Positions 39,064 through 50,454 of a stretch of 64,000 nucleotides of DNA are shown here, piece after piece. The stretch is from Diogma glabrata. Lineage: Eukaryota; Arthropoda; Insecta; Diptera; Cylindrotomidae. The notes below the pieces were generated by a model. It saw nothing but the letters and a program-made list of their open reading frames with translations, did not search any database and was not told the origin of the DNA. Location of the stretch: contig OY856188.1 in NCBI GenBank assembly GCA_963693315.1, positions 245,997,926 to 246,061,925 of the forward strand. The letters run 5' to 3'. How positions within the stretch are numbered: position 1 is the first letter of the stretch; each line of letters starts with the position of its first letter. The position numbers and the translations under genes are program-made.

Positions 39064-39735
39064 TCAACTCTGCAAACAATATTTTGAACTACACAATCTT
39101 TTTTGGTCATCAATAACTGCCGATACATTTTCACCGGTTAAAACATAGCTTTGCTGCCAAAAACTTAATAGAATCTTCATAAAAGACTGCACCACAGGAC
39201 CAACACATAGTATGTTATTTAAAGATAGTCCGCTAGATGACATGACGAAAGCGTAGAAGACCACACGTAATTTAGTTGTTGAACTTTCTTCTTTTGATAC
39301 GTCCTGATGTGGTTAATAATATTGCTGATTCTGATTATATTCTATGCGTTCCATGTGTCCCAGTTGCTCGCATTCTTGCATGCAAGGAATATATAGTGCT
39401 TTAAATTTAGGATCTCTCTTTTGCTCTTCTGAAATTTTTGGCCACAAGGTTGAACCAAATTTTGAAGTTTCTTCGCGTAAAGGAAGTTAACACATAAATT
39501 TACTATGTGACGAATTTTTGGTGGTCTAAGTAAACCATCGCTTACATTTAATTTTTTCATGCATGTGGATACATATATCTGGTAATAATTCTGTTTCCCG
39601 AAACTGACGTAAGCTAGTATCGAGGTAAAGCGTAACATTAAAGTTCGAAGAATGCTGCTTCTGCTCTATACATCTTCCTGCTATTGCCCATACAAAGGTT
39701 GTTTTTTCTGCTAGCAGATTATTCTTTAAGATCAT
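39064..39735 (-). pseudogene. pol: BEL/Pao protease-RT junction relic
   Basis: Overlapping minus-strand frames in order: LLAEKTTFVWAIAGRCIEQK, FNVTLYLDTSLRQFRETELL (39730-39570), SKREILNLKHYIFLACKNAS (39440-39360), then VVFYAFVMSSSGLSLNNILC, VGPVVQSFMKILLSFWQQSY and VLTGENVSAVIDDQKR (39264-39090). They correspond to the end of the protease region and the first motifs of BEL/Pao reverse transcriptase. Frameshifts separate the pieces. RNase H and most of the RT palm (39060-38790) are deleted or unreadable. Confidence 0.8.
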
Positions 39736-39919
39736 TCGCTGCTTCCAGTCACTTTGTAATACACCTCTGTAGCTAGCAGAACATTTACCTAATTACGTCG
39801 ATTAAATTCAGGATGCTGTATCGAAATTTTTGGCAGATATTTCCACTGCCATTTTTTAGACTATATATGCTTTGGGACAGTAGACAATTTTATAACAGTA
39901 AAATAAAATTTCATACAAA

Positions 39920-40200
39920 AAATAGAAAAACAGCAGATTGTTTCGATAGAAGGTTGTACTGAATAGACCCCATAGGAACAGATAAAAAAAGAAAACTTGA
40001 AATTCAGTTATCATTACATGTCCCGACTATTATAGGACAGGGCGGAAGGAAAAGATCTAAAGGACTTTATTCATCCTACGAGTCATAAGCAAGAAAACAA
40101 ATGGCAACAAGGACTCAAATCCAAACATAAAGATAAAAGACTCATACTATTTCGAGATTGTTGACCAAATGACAAAGATGGAATAAAAACGGAGGGAGTA
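39920..40200. repeat. Possible 5' LTR of BEL/Pao relic
   Basis: The direct-orientation partner of 37600-37830, upstream of the protease-like frame on the minus strand. Identity is low. Confidence 0.4.
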
Positions 40201-40472
40201 AAATCAATTTGAGCTATATAAGGATTTATTCACTAAAATAATAACAGTAATTAGTACACAATTTAGAAAATAAAATAATGTAATTATATTTTTCTCCGTA
40301 TTTAAAAACTATTCAATCACTAATTCAATCAAATGTCTAACAATCAAAATGAGGAAAAAAAAACAAAATTTTAAAACATTAAAGTCAATGCTAACTTGAA
40401 ATTAATTGAATTTTGAACGAACTTCTTAACATTTTTCACCCCGTAGCTCTATGAGTTTCAATCTTTAATATC

Positions 40473-40718
40473 CTATAGGGCTAATTTTGTTATTGGTCTT
40501 CGAATCACTCTAGATTTGACACGAACATCAGCTTTACGAATTACTCCATTTTTTGATCTCAAGAACAGAATATTCTTCTCAAAAAACTTCTTGTTGTATA
40601 GTTCTGCATCGAAAATTTCAGCATCTTGGATTTCGTGAACATTCAAGCCGCCAGACAACATTTGAGACTTCTTACTTATTATAATTGACAGGTGTTTTGA
40701 TGCTCCTATATAATCCAA
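40473..40718 (-). pseudogene. BEL/Pao pol C-terminal tail, separate copy
   Basis: The frame ends in NILFLRSKNGVIRKADVRVK, SRVIRRPITKLALIGY. A G-x-V/I-R-x-A-x-V segment followed by RP-I-x-KL is the usual end of BEL/Pao Pol. Because it lies 5' of the protease relic on the same strand, it cannot be the end of that element. It is more likely the tail of a second copy that shares the LTR between them. The short length makes the call moderate. Confidence 0.5.
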
Positions 40719-41948
40719 AAAGTCAGTTTACTTTATGTGATGACATATATGTAATAATCCTTTATTGCGTTCATATTTTAAGTTGATTTTGTTTGTAACT
40801 CGATTACAATGAATTTGTCGACATTTCCATTTCGACTCTAAATCCTGCCTTGGTGGTACCAGACCCCTGTTTTTTTCTTATGAATTTAATCCTTAGTTTA
40901 ATGTCTCAGAAATATTCCTTGTGTCTGAACCAACAATAGGAATTATGATGAAAAAATGAATTCGTTAGCCTTCCTATAGGCAATTCTTTTCAGTTTACCC
41001 AATCTAACTACACAAAAACAGACATAAATTTTATATTTTTTTTTCTTCCCCGAAATAATATAAACACATAAATTCGTTTTAGAATTTTTATTATTTATCA
41101 CCAAAACAAACAGATAAAACAATGTTACAATATATTTTTTGTTTTTTTAAATCAAAAACCTCTTTTTTATTTCAATTAATGTAATTGATTATATAAAAAT
41201 TACCAACAACTGATTTAATCAAGTTGATTTCTATTGAAATCAAAATTACAAGTCAAAAATTTGAAGAATATTTCTTTATATTTTTTAAAAATTAAATAAA
41301 CATGGGGAGTAGGAGAGTTGATTGCACATATCTTTAACTCGTCATGCATATGATTGCATACAATACAACGAAACCAGTTTATAACAGATTATTTTTTTTT
41401 TCCAAAACGATTTTCTTGTTTTACTATCTATTTATAAAACATAAACAAAAGTAAAAACCACCCGTTTATCAATTAAGAGTACAAGCAAAAAGAACTGGAA
41501 ATGTTCATGTGTTGCAACGATTCATTTCTCTCTTTGTTTTATTATTATTATAACAAAACGATTATTATAACAAACGTAATTCTTATACTTCGTTTTTTTA
41601 TATAAACAGAAAAAATAAACAAAATTCGAAGCGTTGTAAATAGAATGCAAATATATAACACGAACTATTACAACCTTGATGCTTCGAGTGGGTCAAAGAA
41701 AAAATCAGGTGTACCGATGGTTGTTAATAGAAAGGTTAATGAAAAATGCAATGTAGTCGTATTATAAACAAAAAATGGCAAAGTGTAATGGTTGATTAGG
41801 AAAATAGTCTTTACTGTTAGGTTTGAACTACAAAGAACTATTTCCCTGTCAACTCACCTATACAGAACTTACAATCATTTTAATTCTATACCTTAATTCC
41901 TTAATTTCAGCAAAAACTATTACTTTTAAAGTATTTTCATATTAATTT
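40719..41948. other. AT-rich spacer, nothing recognised
   Basis: No frame with family signatures and no repeat partner identified. Confidence 0.45.
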
Positions 41949-41978
41949 CTAGCGGGACCCGGCGTGCTTTGCTACGCC
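41949..41978 (-). mobile_element. Helitron 3' terminus (hairpin plus CTAG)
   Basis: On the minus strand the sequence reads GGCGTAGCAAAGCACGCC, able to form a short GC-rich hairpin, then GGGTCCCGCTAG. Helitrons end with such a hairpin about 10 bp before CTRR. The base after CTAG is A, not the expected T of an AT target. The rest of the element would lie at higher coordinates; no Rep frame is seen there, so it is probably non-autonomous. Confidence 0.5.
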
Positions 41979-42494
41979 TATAAATAAAGTTGGTGTGTAT
42001 ACATTTTGTTGACGTAGTAGCAATAATTTCAAAGAGTAGTAATGAGAAATGATTTTCTATTTTTTTTTTCAATATGAATGTAAAAGGATCAGCACTCTAG
42101 TGGATCAGTAAAATATAAGGAATTAGTATTATATATAAAACAAAGGATATATAAAAAAAACGCGATCTAATAAGTTTTCAGGTGTGTAAGGTTTTGGGTG
42201 TGTCTCTATTTGAACAGTATACAGAACAAATATAGATTCACAAATGTTCACAGTGTTCATGCCGTTTAATATACGTTTTCTTTACTGGTAGGTTATTAAA
42301 AAAGTTGCAAAAAAATTGTGATCGTGATGTCATTCAATGGTCAGCAAGGGCAGTTAGAATAGTGACAATACATTCGATGAAGATGGATACAAACACATTT
42401 ACAAATTTAAACATACACAAATTAAAGATAATGATGCAAAAAGAGTTAAAATTTTATTTTGGAGTTTTGTATTAAACTTCTAGGTAGAGTTTCT

Positions 42495-42625
42495 GCTCGA
42501 GAAATCCGCTCTCGAGATTCTCGAGAAAGAGTTGTAGTTTTCAACTCTCGAATTCTCGAGAAATGATATTTCCACATTTTCGAGATTCCCATTTCTCGAG
42601 AAAAATTGTCGAGAATCTCGAGATT
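42495..42625. repeat. CTCGAG-rich palindromic cluster
   Basis: About 130 bp with repeated TCTCGAGA-type octamers (for example 42496, 42511, 42521, 42552, 42593, 42610) separated by short variable spacers. The octamer is self-complementary, so frames on both strands read similar Ser/Arg/Glu peptides, which are not genes. Confidence 0.75.
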
Positions 42626-42639
42626 TATCAAACCACCAT

Positions 42640-43370
42640 AAATCATTCAATATTATTATTTTGAATATTTTTTTACTAAACAATAATTGTTAATGTCAAT
42701 CTCCATCACTTTCTGATTGTTAAATCTAGATTTCGATGCAAACAGTAATACCTAATACGAATGTAGGATAATATTGTTATTTGTTATAAATGTATTGGGA
42801 AAAATCTTTTTTTATTTCTATGGCAAAATAACCTAAGATCACCAAAATGAAGGCTTTTAATCTAATATCATAGCAATTGATGAATGGACAAACTGCCGCA
42901 AGTGTAGATTTTTGAACGTACATTTGTATTATATTAATGGGAAATCGGAAAACCTAGGTAGGATTGATGCGAATTGAAGGTTCATATCCAGCTGAAAAAG
43001 CGTACGAAAATTACGTGCCAGATATTGTTTTCACTACAAGCGATGAGCCAGTGTAATGTTGAAATACAGCAAAATATCTCCAGCTTACCAACAGTTATGT
43101 TACAGTCATGGGAAATACCTAACGATAATGTCAATATTTTATAAAGAAAATGAAACCAGTTAAAAAAATCAGTGAAAGTGAAGCTTCCAATAGTGATTCC
43201 GATTCAGTTCTACAACAAAATGAAGTTTTAGCTGACAATTTAGTATTGAATCAAAATACGAGAAACGATTTCAAAAATTAGGGTAGTTGGAAAATTATTT
43301 AAAACTCGCCAGTGCGCAATGCTATTTTGCAAAATTATATAAAAAAATTAAATGGAGAGAAAAACGAGTG
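42640..43370. other. AT-rich spacer with a short coding-like piece
   Basis: Near 43150-43280 the plus strand reads MKPVKKISESEASNSDSDSV, LQQNEVLADN before a stop, an acidic serine-rich stretch. I recognise no family. The remainder shows nothing. Confidence 0.3.
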
Positions 43371-43800
43371 GCCATTACTCCTGGATTACAAAACTAAACT
43401 AGGGATTTTCATTGGGATTATCCAGAATCATTGGTTTAGTTGGGATTATCGTTATTATTATTATTGGGATTATCGATTACCGTTTAGTTGCAGTATAGAT
43501 AAATAACCTAGATACCGTTTAGTTGCAGTATACATAAATAACCTAGATACCGACTGCAGCGGGATTATCATTAGGATTAACATTGGAATTATCCAGAATC
43601 ATCCGTTTAGTTGCAGTACAGATAAATAATTATTATCCAGAATCATTGGTTTAGTTGGGATTATCATTGGGATTATCCAGAATCGTTGGTTTAGTTGAAA
43701 TTATCATTTGGATTATCCAGAATTATTGGGATCATCGAGCCGTTTAGTTTGATGATCCAGAATCATCCGTTTAGTTGCAGTATAGACTAGGTGACCAATG
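43370..43800 (+). repeat. GGGATTATC-type degenerate minisatellite
   Basis: Short imperfect repeats built from GGGATTATCCAGAATCATT, GGTTTAGTTG and GCAGTATAGATAAATAACC. The same words return at 44560-44870, just before the 123-bp array, so both belong to one repeat family interrupted by other DNA. Confidence 0.8.
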
Positions 43801-43967
43801 CAGAATGCAATTGATAAAAAGGAGCGAAGCTATGTTCAATCCAAAAGATATGTCCGAAGATATGTCCGAAGATATGCTACAATCCAAAAGAACTACAAAA
43901 TCGCTACAGTTTAATGTGTGGTAAATATTGCTGCATCTACCTCCGGCATAGATTTAGTTGAAAATCA

Positions 43968-44108
43968 ATGAAAATTTTTTTAAACGGATTTGAAACCGAT
44001 ATTTCTGACTACAACGATCGTATCGTGAATTTTGTCTATAAAAAGTACTTTAACAAAACGGCAAAAGAAAAAAGGCGAACGAACCAAATAAAAACTCGTC
44101 CAGGTTGA
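43968..44108 (+). CDS. Small open frame, 46 residues, unrecognised
   Basis: It starts at an ATG and reads MKIFLNGFETDISDYNDRIV, NFVYKKYFNKTAKEKRRTNQ, IKTRPG, stop. It is basic at the C-terminal half and looks more protein-like than its surroundings. Lying between two blocks of the same minisatellite, it may be part of a transposon remnant. Function unknown. Confidence 0.2.
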   Translation: MKIFLNGFETDISDYNDRIVNFVYKKYFNKTAKEKRRTNQIKTRPG

Positions 44109-44209
44109 AAACATGATCAAACTTGTTCAATGTAGGTAAAAGTGTGTTATTAAATTTTTTTTAAATCAACTAATAACAAACTTTTATTTTCAGACTTTCG
44201 ATATCACTG

Positions 44210-44310
44210 CAGTTCAAAAAAAAAATAAAAAAAAAAAAAAATAAAATAAAAAAAAAATAAAAAAAAAATGAAAAATATAAAAAAATAAAAAAAAAAACAA
44301 AAAAAACAAA
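44210..44310 (+). repeat. A-rich low-complexity tract
   Basis: Runs of A broken by single T, G or C. Confidence 0.9.
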
Positions 44311-44559
44311 AAAAAATCTTATAATTTGTTTAAGTGTTGTGAAAAGATGATAATTTTCCCATTGAAAGTCTATGGGAACCGTTTTTCGGTGATTATTCCT
44401 CCGTGGTATGATTAATTTTCAATATTTTTTTTTTGTAAACCATCTATGGCTAGATATCGTCTTACATGCAAAATTTGATTTTGATATCTTTAATAGTTTG
44501 GGAGGAGTATGTCCTCAAACGAAAATCCGAATCGGGGAAGAATGGAGCTTCGCTCCAAT

Positions 44560-44870
44560 AAGTAATTATTATCCAGAATCATTGGTTTAGTTGGGAGTAT
44601 CCAGAGTCATTAGTTTAGTTGGGATTATCATTGGGATGATCCAGAATCATTGGGATCATCCAGTCGTTTACTTGCAGTATAGATATTTAACCCAGATACC
44701 GTTTAGTTGCAGTATAGATAAATAACCTAGATACCGTTTAATTGTAGTATAGATAAATAACCCAGATACTGATTGCAGCGCCATCTGTCGGGATTATCAT
44801 TGGGATTATCCAGAATCATTGGGATCATCCAGCCGTTTGGTTGCAGTATAGATAAATAACCTAGATACCC
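44560..44870 (+). repeat. Second block of GGGATTATC-type minisatellite
   Basis: Same words as 43370-43800, including CAGTATAGATAAATAACC at 44710, 44750 and 44845. It runs directly into the 123-bp array; GCGCCATCTGTCGGG at about 44779 already belongs to the next repeat, so the two families are mixed. Confidence 0.8.
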
Positions 44871-45785
44871 ACTGCAGCGTCATCTGCTGGGTTAATTTGA
44901 GAATCTAAACCATCCAGGGCACCACCCAAACGCATACAAAAAAATTCATTCAAATCGGTCCAGCCGTTTAGAATGAATTCAGTGACAATACCGACTGCAG
45001 CGCCATCTGCCGGGCTGATTTGTAAATTTAAACTATCCAGGGCGCCACCCAAACGCATACAAAAAAATTCATACAAATCGGTCCAGCCGTTTAGGAGGAG
45101 TTCATTGACAATATCGACTGCAGCGCCCTCTGGCAGGCTTATTTATAAAATTAAACCATCCAGGACGCCACCCAAACGCGTACAAAAAAATTCATTCAAA
45201 TCGTTCCAGCCGTATATCGGTCCAGCCGTATATTCAGAATCATCAGTTAGTTGCGCCACCCAAACGCATACAAAAAAGTTCATTAAAATCAGTCCAGCCG
45301 TTTAGGAGGAGTTCAGTGACAATATCGACTGCAGCGCCCTCTGCCGGGCTGATTTGTAAATCTAAACCATCCAGGGCGCCACCCAAACACTAACAAAAAA
45401 TTCATTCAAATCGGTCCAGCCGTTTAGGAGGAGTTCAGTGACAATACCGACTGCAGTGCCATCTGCCGGGCTGATTTGTGAATTTAAACCATCCAAGGCG
45501 CCACCCAAACGCATACAAAAAAATTCATACAAATCGGTTCAGCCGTTTAGGAGGAGTGATTTGTGAATCTAAACCATCCAGGGCGCCACCCAAACGCATA
45601 CAAAAAAATTCATTCAAATCGGTCCAGCCGTTTAGGAGGAGTTCAGTGACAATACCGACTGCAGCGCCATCTGCTGGGCTGATTTGTGAACCTAAACCAT
45701 CCAGGGCGCCACCCAAATGCATACAAAAAAATTCATACAAATCGGTCCAGCCGTTTAGGAGGAGTTCAGTGACAATACCGACGGT
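44871..45785 (+). repeat. ~123-bp tandem repeat array, about seven units
   Basis: Each unit contains GACTGCAGCGCCATCTGC, GGGCTGATTTG, AAACCATCCAGGGCGCCACC, CAAACGCATACAAAAAAATT and CGGTCCAGCCGTTTAGGAGG. Unit starts (GACTGCAG or variant) lie at about 44872, 44993, 45116, 45327, 45449 and 45657, with some partial units between. GC content is higher than the surroundings. Frames through it are artefacts of a period that is a multiple of three. Confidence 0.9.
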
Positions 45786-45895
45786 ACGGTACGTTTTTTC
45801 CAAGCTCGCTAAATTTCTCGGGGGGTATTCACACAAGCCACAAAAAAATAAATCTAATAAAAGTTGCATCTCACCTCGCTATGGAGTAAGCATAG

Positions 45896-45930
45896 ACCAG
45901 TGGTGTCGAACAAATGACACGCGGGCCAGA
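45896..45930 (+). mobile_element. Possible hAT terminal sequence
   Basis: CCAGTGGTGTCGAACAAATG followed by ACACGCGGGCC resembles the CAGTGGTGTC...CGGGCC ends of hAT elements. No 8-bp target duplication or partner end was identified. Confidence 0.35.
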
Positions 45931-46669
45931 GGTGGCATGTATGAAATATTTGCTGGCACGTGAAAATGCTAGTGGAGCGTTTACGTTCGCAGATGCACTC
46001 GAACGGATTATGCCATCAGAGCAGGAAAAACATGGAGACAGGACTCAACTAATATGCCTAATACGAAGGTGACAATTATATTTTAAGAGAATTTGGGCCC
46101 TTGAACATGGCCTGAAAATAAAGAAACAAGCAGTCAGTTATTCAGTAACTATAAGTTCGCGTACAACTGTGTCTAAGTCTCGGCCTTTAGTCTTTAGTCG
46201 TTAGTTAATCGATACAGGCATAACAGAATAGTGGCAGCTATATATTATTTTTATGTGTATGTGGTGTGTTTTATTTCAACACGTATTAAGAAGGTAAGTA
46301 TAGTTTAGGTTTAGGGATTCATTAAAAAATTATTTAAAGTGCAGATGATGAAGTATTTTTTTAGAAATAAATTGTTACATAGTGACTGTCACTGACCAGT
46401 GAAAAGAAAAAACCAAATTAGGTGACTCAACAAACGTCGCTTTAATAATGAAGTAACGTATACGCAAAGAAAGATGGATTTGCATGTACGTTAACTAACC
46501 ATGTATTAATTTTTACCCTCAATCATATAAATTAATTCGAAAATGTATAAACGCCACTTTATAGATACCATTATGGGTAAGACAGCGAACCGATTATATA
46601 AAAATAAAGTATAAATGGGTCATTCATTTACAAACCTAACGCCTTTCTGACCGACACATTTTTGATTTG
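45931..46669. other. No recognised feature
   Basis: Mixed-composition DNA, possibly the interior of the hAT-like element; no coding frame of note. Confidence 0.35.
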
Positions 46670-47329
46670 GCTGGATTTTTAGGGTTCCGTTTTTTTATAC
46701 AGAACACTATTGGTGAGAGTACAACGTGTTTTTCACATTATTTCGATTATCTCGTGAACCATTAATCCGATGAACTTAAAATTTGAGGTGCTTATAAAAC
46801 TAACCTATCCACACAAGATGGCGGGTTAAAAAATAAATAAAATTGTGTTCGTTTGTTTTAAAGAGGTACGACGTAAAGCCTTTGAAAACATACATTTTTT
46901 TATCGAGACGAGTAGGGTATCATATGAAAGGGCTTCATTTTAGCATTATTTAAAAATATATTTTGGAAGTTTACACCTCACCATTGTTTGTATAATTTTG
47001 AAAAATGACGTTTTCTGGATGTTTTATTGCCCCGATTAACTCCGACCCTACTTCATCGAAAATCTTGAAATATATTTGGAATGATAGAAAAATGAGTAGG
47101 TTTTTAATGAAAAATAAAGAAAAGTGGCAGACACTCATAACTATATTTATTAAAGGGGTGGGAATGTTAAGGGGTAAAAACATCATTTAAAACCAGGTCA
47201 TGTGGGGTGTCATTTGAAAGAACACTTGATTTTAAAAATATTGCCATTTTTTTTAGAATTTTGCAATGCATAGTTTTTGAATTATTATCAATAAAGTGAC
47301 ACAAAAAGTTGGTCCCTTCCCCTTGCATT

Positions 47330-48780
47330 TCGAGCCTAATTAACAGAAAAATTTGAAAAAATTCACAGAGACAGGAAGTTTTATAAACTCTGAACGAAAA
47401 TTATAGCGAACTCTCAAATAATTTTATTTTTGTGCTTTTAAGGGATTGGGGTGGAGAAGGGTGAAAAATCATTTTTGACCCAAGCGAGTGGGGTGTCATT
47501 TGAAAGAGCACCAAATTTCAGAAACTCTGCATTTTTTTTTAGAATTTTAGTTTTGATAGTTTTTGAGTTATTCTAAAAAATGTGCAAATTCCAGACCGTC
47601 CCCCCCCCCCTCCCTCTACGTTTCGACACTGATAGACAGAAAAAATTGAAAAAATCCACAGAGAAAGGAAGTTTGCTATATTTTGAACGAAAATTATAGC
47701 GAACTCTCGAATAATTATGTTTCTGTGTGTTTAGGGGATGGGTGTAAGGGGGGGGGGGGGGAAAAAAACTATTTAAGCGAGTGGGGTATCAATTGAAAGA
47801 TCACCAAATTTCCAAAACATTGCAATTTTTTTTAGAATTTTGCGGTACACAGTTGTTAAGTTATTCTAAAAAATGTGCAAATTCCAGACCGTCCCCCCCT
47901 ACGTTTCGACACTGATTGACAGAAAAAATTGGAAAAATTCATAGAGACAGGAAGTTTGCTATATTTTGAACGAAAATTATAGTGAACTCTCAAATAATTA
48001 TATTTCTGTGTGTTTAGGGGATGGGTGTAAGCGGGGTAAAAAAAAACTTTTTTTGGCCCAAGCGAGTAGGGTGTCATTTGAAAGAGCACCAAATTTCAGA
48101 AACTCTGCATTTTTTTAGAATTTGGCGGTGCATAGTTTTTGAGTTATTCTAAAAAATGTGCAAATCCCAGACCGTCCCCTTCCCCTACGTTTCGACACTG
48201 ATAAACAGAAAAAATTGAAAAAATCCACAGAGACAGGAAGTTTGCTATATTTTGAACGAAAATTATAGCGAACTCTCAAATAATTAAATTTCTGTGTGTT
48301 TAGGAGATGGGTGTAAGCGGGGTAAAAAAAAACTTTTTTAAGCGAGTGGGGTATCAATTGAAAGAGCACCAAATTTCCAAAACATTGCAACTTTTTTTAG
48401 AATTTGGCAGTACACAGTTTTTGAGTTATTCGAAAAAATGTGCAAATACCAGACCGCCCCCCCCCCCTACGTTTCGACACTGATAGACAGAAAAAATTGA
48501 AAAAATTCATGAAGACAGAAAGTTTGCTATATTTTGAACGAAAATTGTAGCGAACTCTCAAATAATTATATTTCTGTGTGTTTAGGGGATGGGTTTACGG
48601 GAAGCAAAAAAAAACTTTTTTTGACCGAAGCGAGTGGGGTATCATTTGAAAGAACACCTAATTTAAGAAATAACGCACTTTTTTTTTAGAATTTCACTGG
48701 TCACAGTTTTCGAGTTATTATCAAAAAAGTAATACTTTCAAACCGTGCTTCCCCTACCGACACTGATTGACAGAAAAATT
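47330..48780 (+). repeat. ~284-bp tandem repeat array, five or more units
   Basis: The landmark TTTCGAC (ACTGAT) occurs at 47621, 47904, 48190 and 48472, and the matching CCGACACTGATTGAC at about 48757, so the period is 282-286 bp. Each unit has GTGGGGTGTCATTTGAAAGA, an AGAATTTTGCG...ACAGTTTTTGAGTTATT block, a C-run, then GATTGACAGAAAAAATTG and GAACGAAAATTATAGCGAAC. Units continue after the inserted MITE to about 49380. Frames in the units are not genes. Confidence 0.9.
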
Positions 48781-48800
48781 TGGAAAAATGCGTATAGACA

Positions 48801-49248
48801 CACTGAAAAAAAAATTGAAGTTCATGACAACCTCATCTCGAAGTTGGCAGTTTATTATTCATGCAAAGAAAAATTATTTGCAAACAATTTCACTGTGATT
48901 GCGACAACTACACGATAACATTTACCTAACAACAGAATGAGGTTCATTTAAAATATAAAGTGTTATATCCAATATAACAGTAGTTGAATAAAGACAATAA
49001 CTATTTTCCTGAAAAAAATTTTTTTTGGCCTTATATCATGAATTTTTCATTTTAAAGTTTAAGTATTTGAGATTAATTGAACTATATTTTATTTTCACAT
49101 AAATATTTCGTGTGATTGTCTCAACTTCATCGATTTATAATTGTAGAGTTGTTGAAGCAATTTCGTAGTTTGATTCGCCATATGTGACCGCACGGTGAGG
49201 TTGAGACAATTGCATTTCGATTGGAAATAGGACATGTTTTTTTCAGTG
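48801..49248. mobile_element. 448-bp MITE inserted in the satellite
   Basis: The ends are CACTGAAAAAAA (48801-48812) and TTTTTTTCAGTG (to 49248), inverted. The interrupted satellite unit has GACA on the left and CAGGAAG on the right; intact units read GACAGGAAG, so the empty site is known and the duplicated bases are CA. The interior contains a GTTGAGACAATTGC / GATTGTCTCAACTTC inverted pair. A Tc1/mariner relative is possible (TA changed to CA), but the superfamily is uncertain. Confidence 0.75.
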
Positions 49249-49387
49249 CAGGAAGTTTGGTAAACTTTAAATGACAATTATAGCGAGGTCTCAAATAATT
49301 ATATTTCTGTGTGCTTAGGGGATGGGTGTGGGGAGGGTGAAAAAAAACTTTTTTGTACCCAAACGAGTGGGGTGTAATTTTTTTTGT

Positions 49388-50043
49388 TTAATAAAATGTG
49401 TTGTGTAGTAGGAATTACAATATGTGTCACAATAACACATAAAAACCTTTTAAGACCAAGGTCCCACAACAACATACGTTCAAAGATGTTGATGGACGTA
49501 AATCTTTCTTTTTTTTGTTTTTTTATATTTTTGGTTAAAGAATGGATATCTAAACAAAAAATCCTATCACTGACAAAATATGACATAGGCCAATATTTTA
49601 TGATAGAATAGAGAAAATATAAAGTAAATTAAAAAGTAACTAGCAAATTTTTACAAAAATTTGCTGAAACAAAACAAAACTGTAGTTGCCAATAATCCAG
49701 CCGGTTGCATATTCCTTAGTCCTGTGACGCTCTATCTTTCTTGAAGATTAAAACCCACACATAGTTATATGAAGGCTCGTTTCCTCAAGGAAGCAATAGC
49801 GTCTCATCATCAAGGATTTTTTCACAGCTAAGACTGAGGGTGCTACCGTTGACTGAATACAGTTCAACCCCCACCACCCCTAAGATGTCACCTTCGCTAG
49901 TGATATCTTACTGCAATTGCCAGTGGTATGTGATATCTTACGTTAACTCGTATGTCAATAGCAGGGACTGGAGAACGCGGGGTTGTCACACCCGTAGATC
50001 AAAAATAAAAAAATATTGAAAACAATAAAAACTGATCCCTCCA
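49388..50043 (+). mobile_element. Solo LTR inserted in the satellite
   Basis: It interrupts the satellite between GGGGTGTAAT and AAGAGCA...AATTTAAGAAAC. It starts with a TGTTGTGTAGTAGGAATTAC region and ends near AAAACTGATCCCTCC. The same sequence order occurs at 18040-18850, before Gypsy coding relics, and a fragment lies inverted at 36905-37030. No internal coding region remains, as expected after recombination between two LTRs. Confidence 0.6.
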
Positions 50044-50454
50044 AGAGCATTTAATTTAAGAAACATGGCAACATTTTTTAGAATTTTGCGATTCACAGTT
50101 TTTTAGTTATTGATAAAAAAGTGCTATTTTAAGTACACCACCCTATGTTTCGACGCTGATTTATAGAAAAAATATTCCCAATTTAAACCATTAAAATACT
50201 GGTTGAATCTTTCTTTAGTTAACATAAACAGCTATGGATAAACCTCAAGTAACATTTTTGATCAATGTAGATGTGATTGACATTTACTATTGACGTCTAC
50301 GATTAAACATTTATTGTGTTATGCGTCCATAGTCTGGCGATATAAAGACTTTACAACATAACTTTATGTCATTTATTTTTGATATTGTGTTCTTTTACAT
50401 TCACGGAGCCCTTGGCGAGCGAATTTTATTCGCACTTGTCGGACTTTTTTTTAT

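Larger units (their letters stand above)
46670..50445. mobile_element. TIR element with expanded internal satellite, long copy
   Basis: The left end AGGGTTCCGTTTTTTTATAC (46680) and the right end ACGGAGCCC...GGCGAGCGAATTTTATTCGC (50400-50435) match the 22970-24215 copy, including the adjacent GGTGAGAGTA and the GTCTGGCGATATAAA/ACTTTATGT blocks. The middle is enlarged by a ~284-bp tandem repeat and by two later insertions (48801-49248 and 49388-50043). No coding frame. Confidence 0.7.

Noticed and set aside
44973..45963. Frames of 110-161 codons with a repeated AAPSAGLICK motif
   Set aside because: They arise from the ~123-bp satellite, whose period is near a multiple of three; both strands give frames.
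47856..48390. Pair of similar frames that look like a duplicated gene
   Set aside because: They are two units of the ~284-bp satellite.
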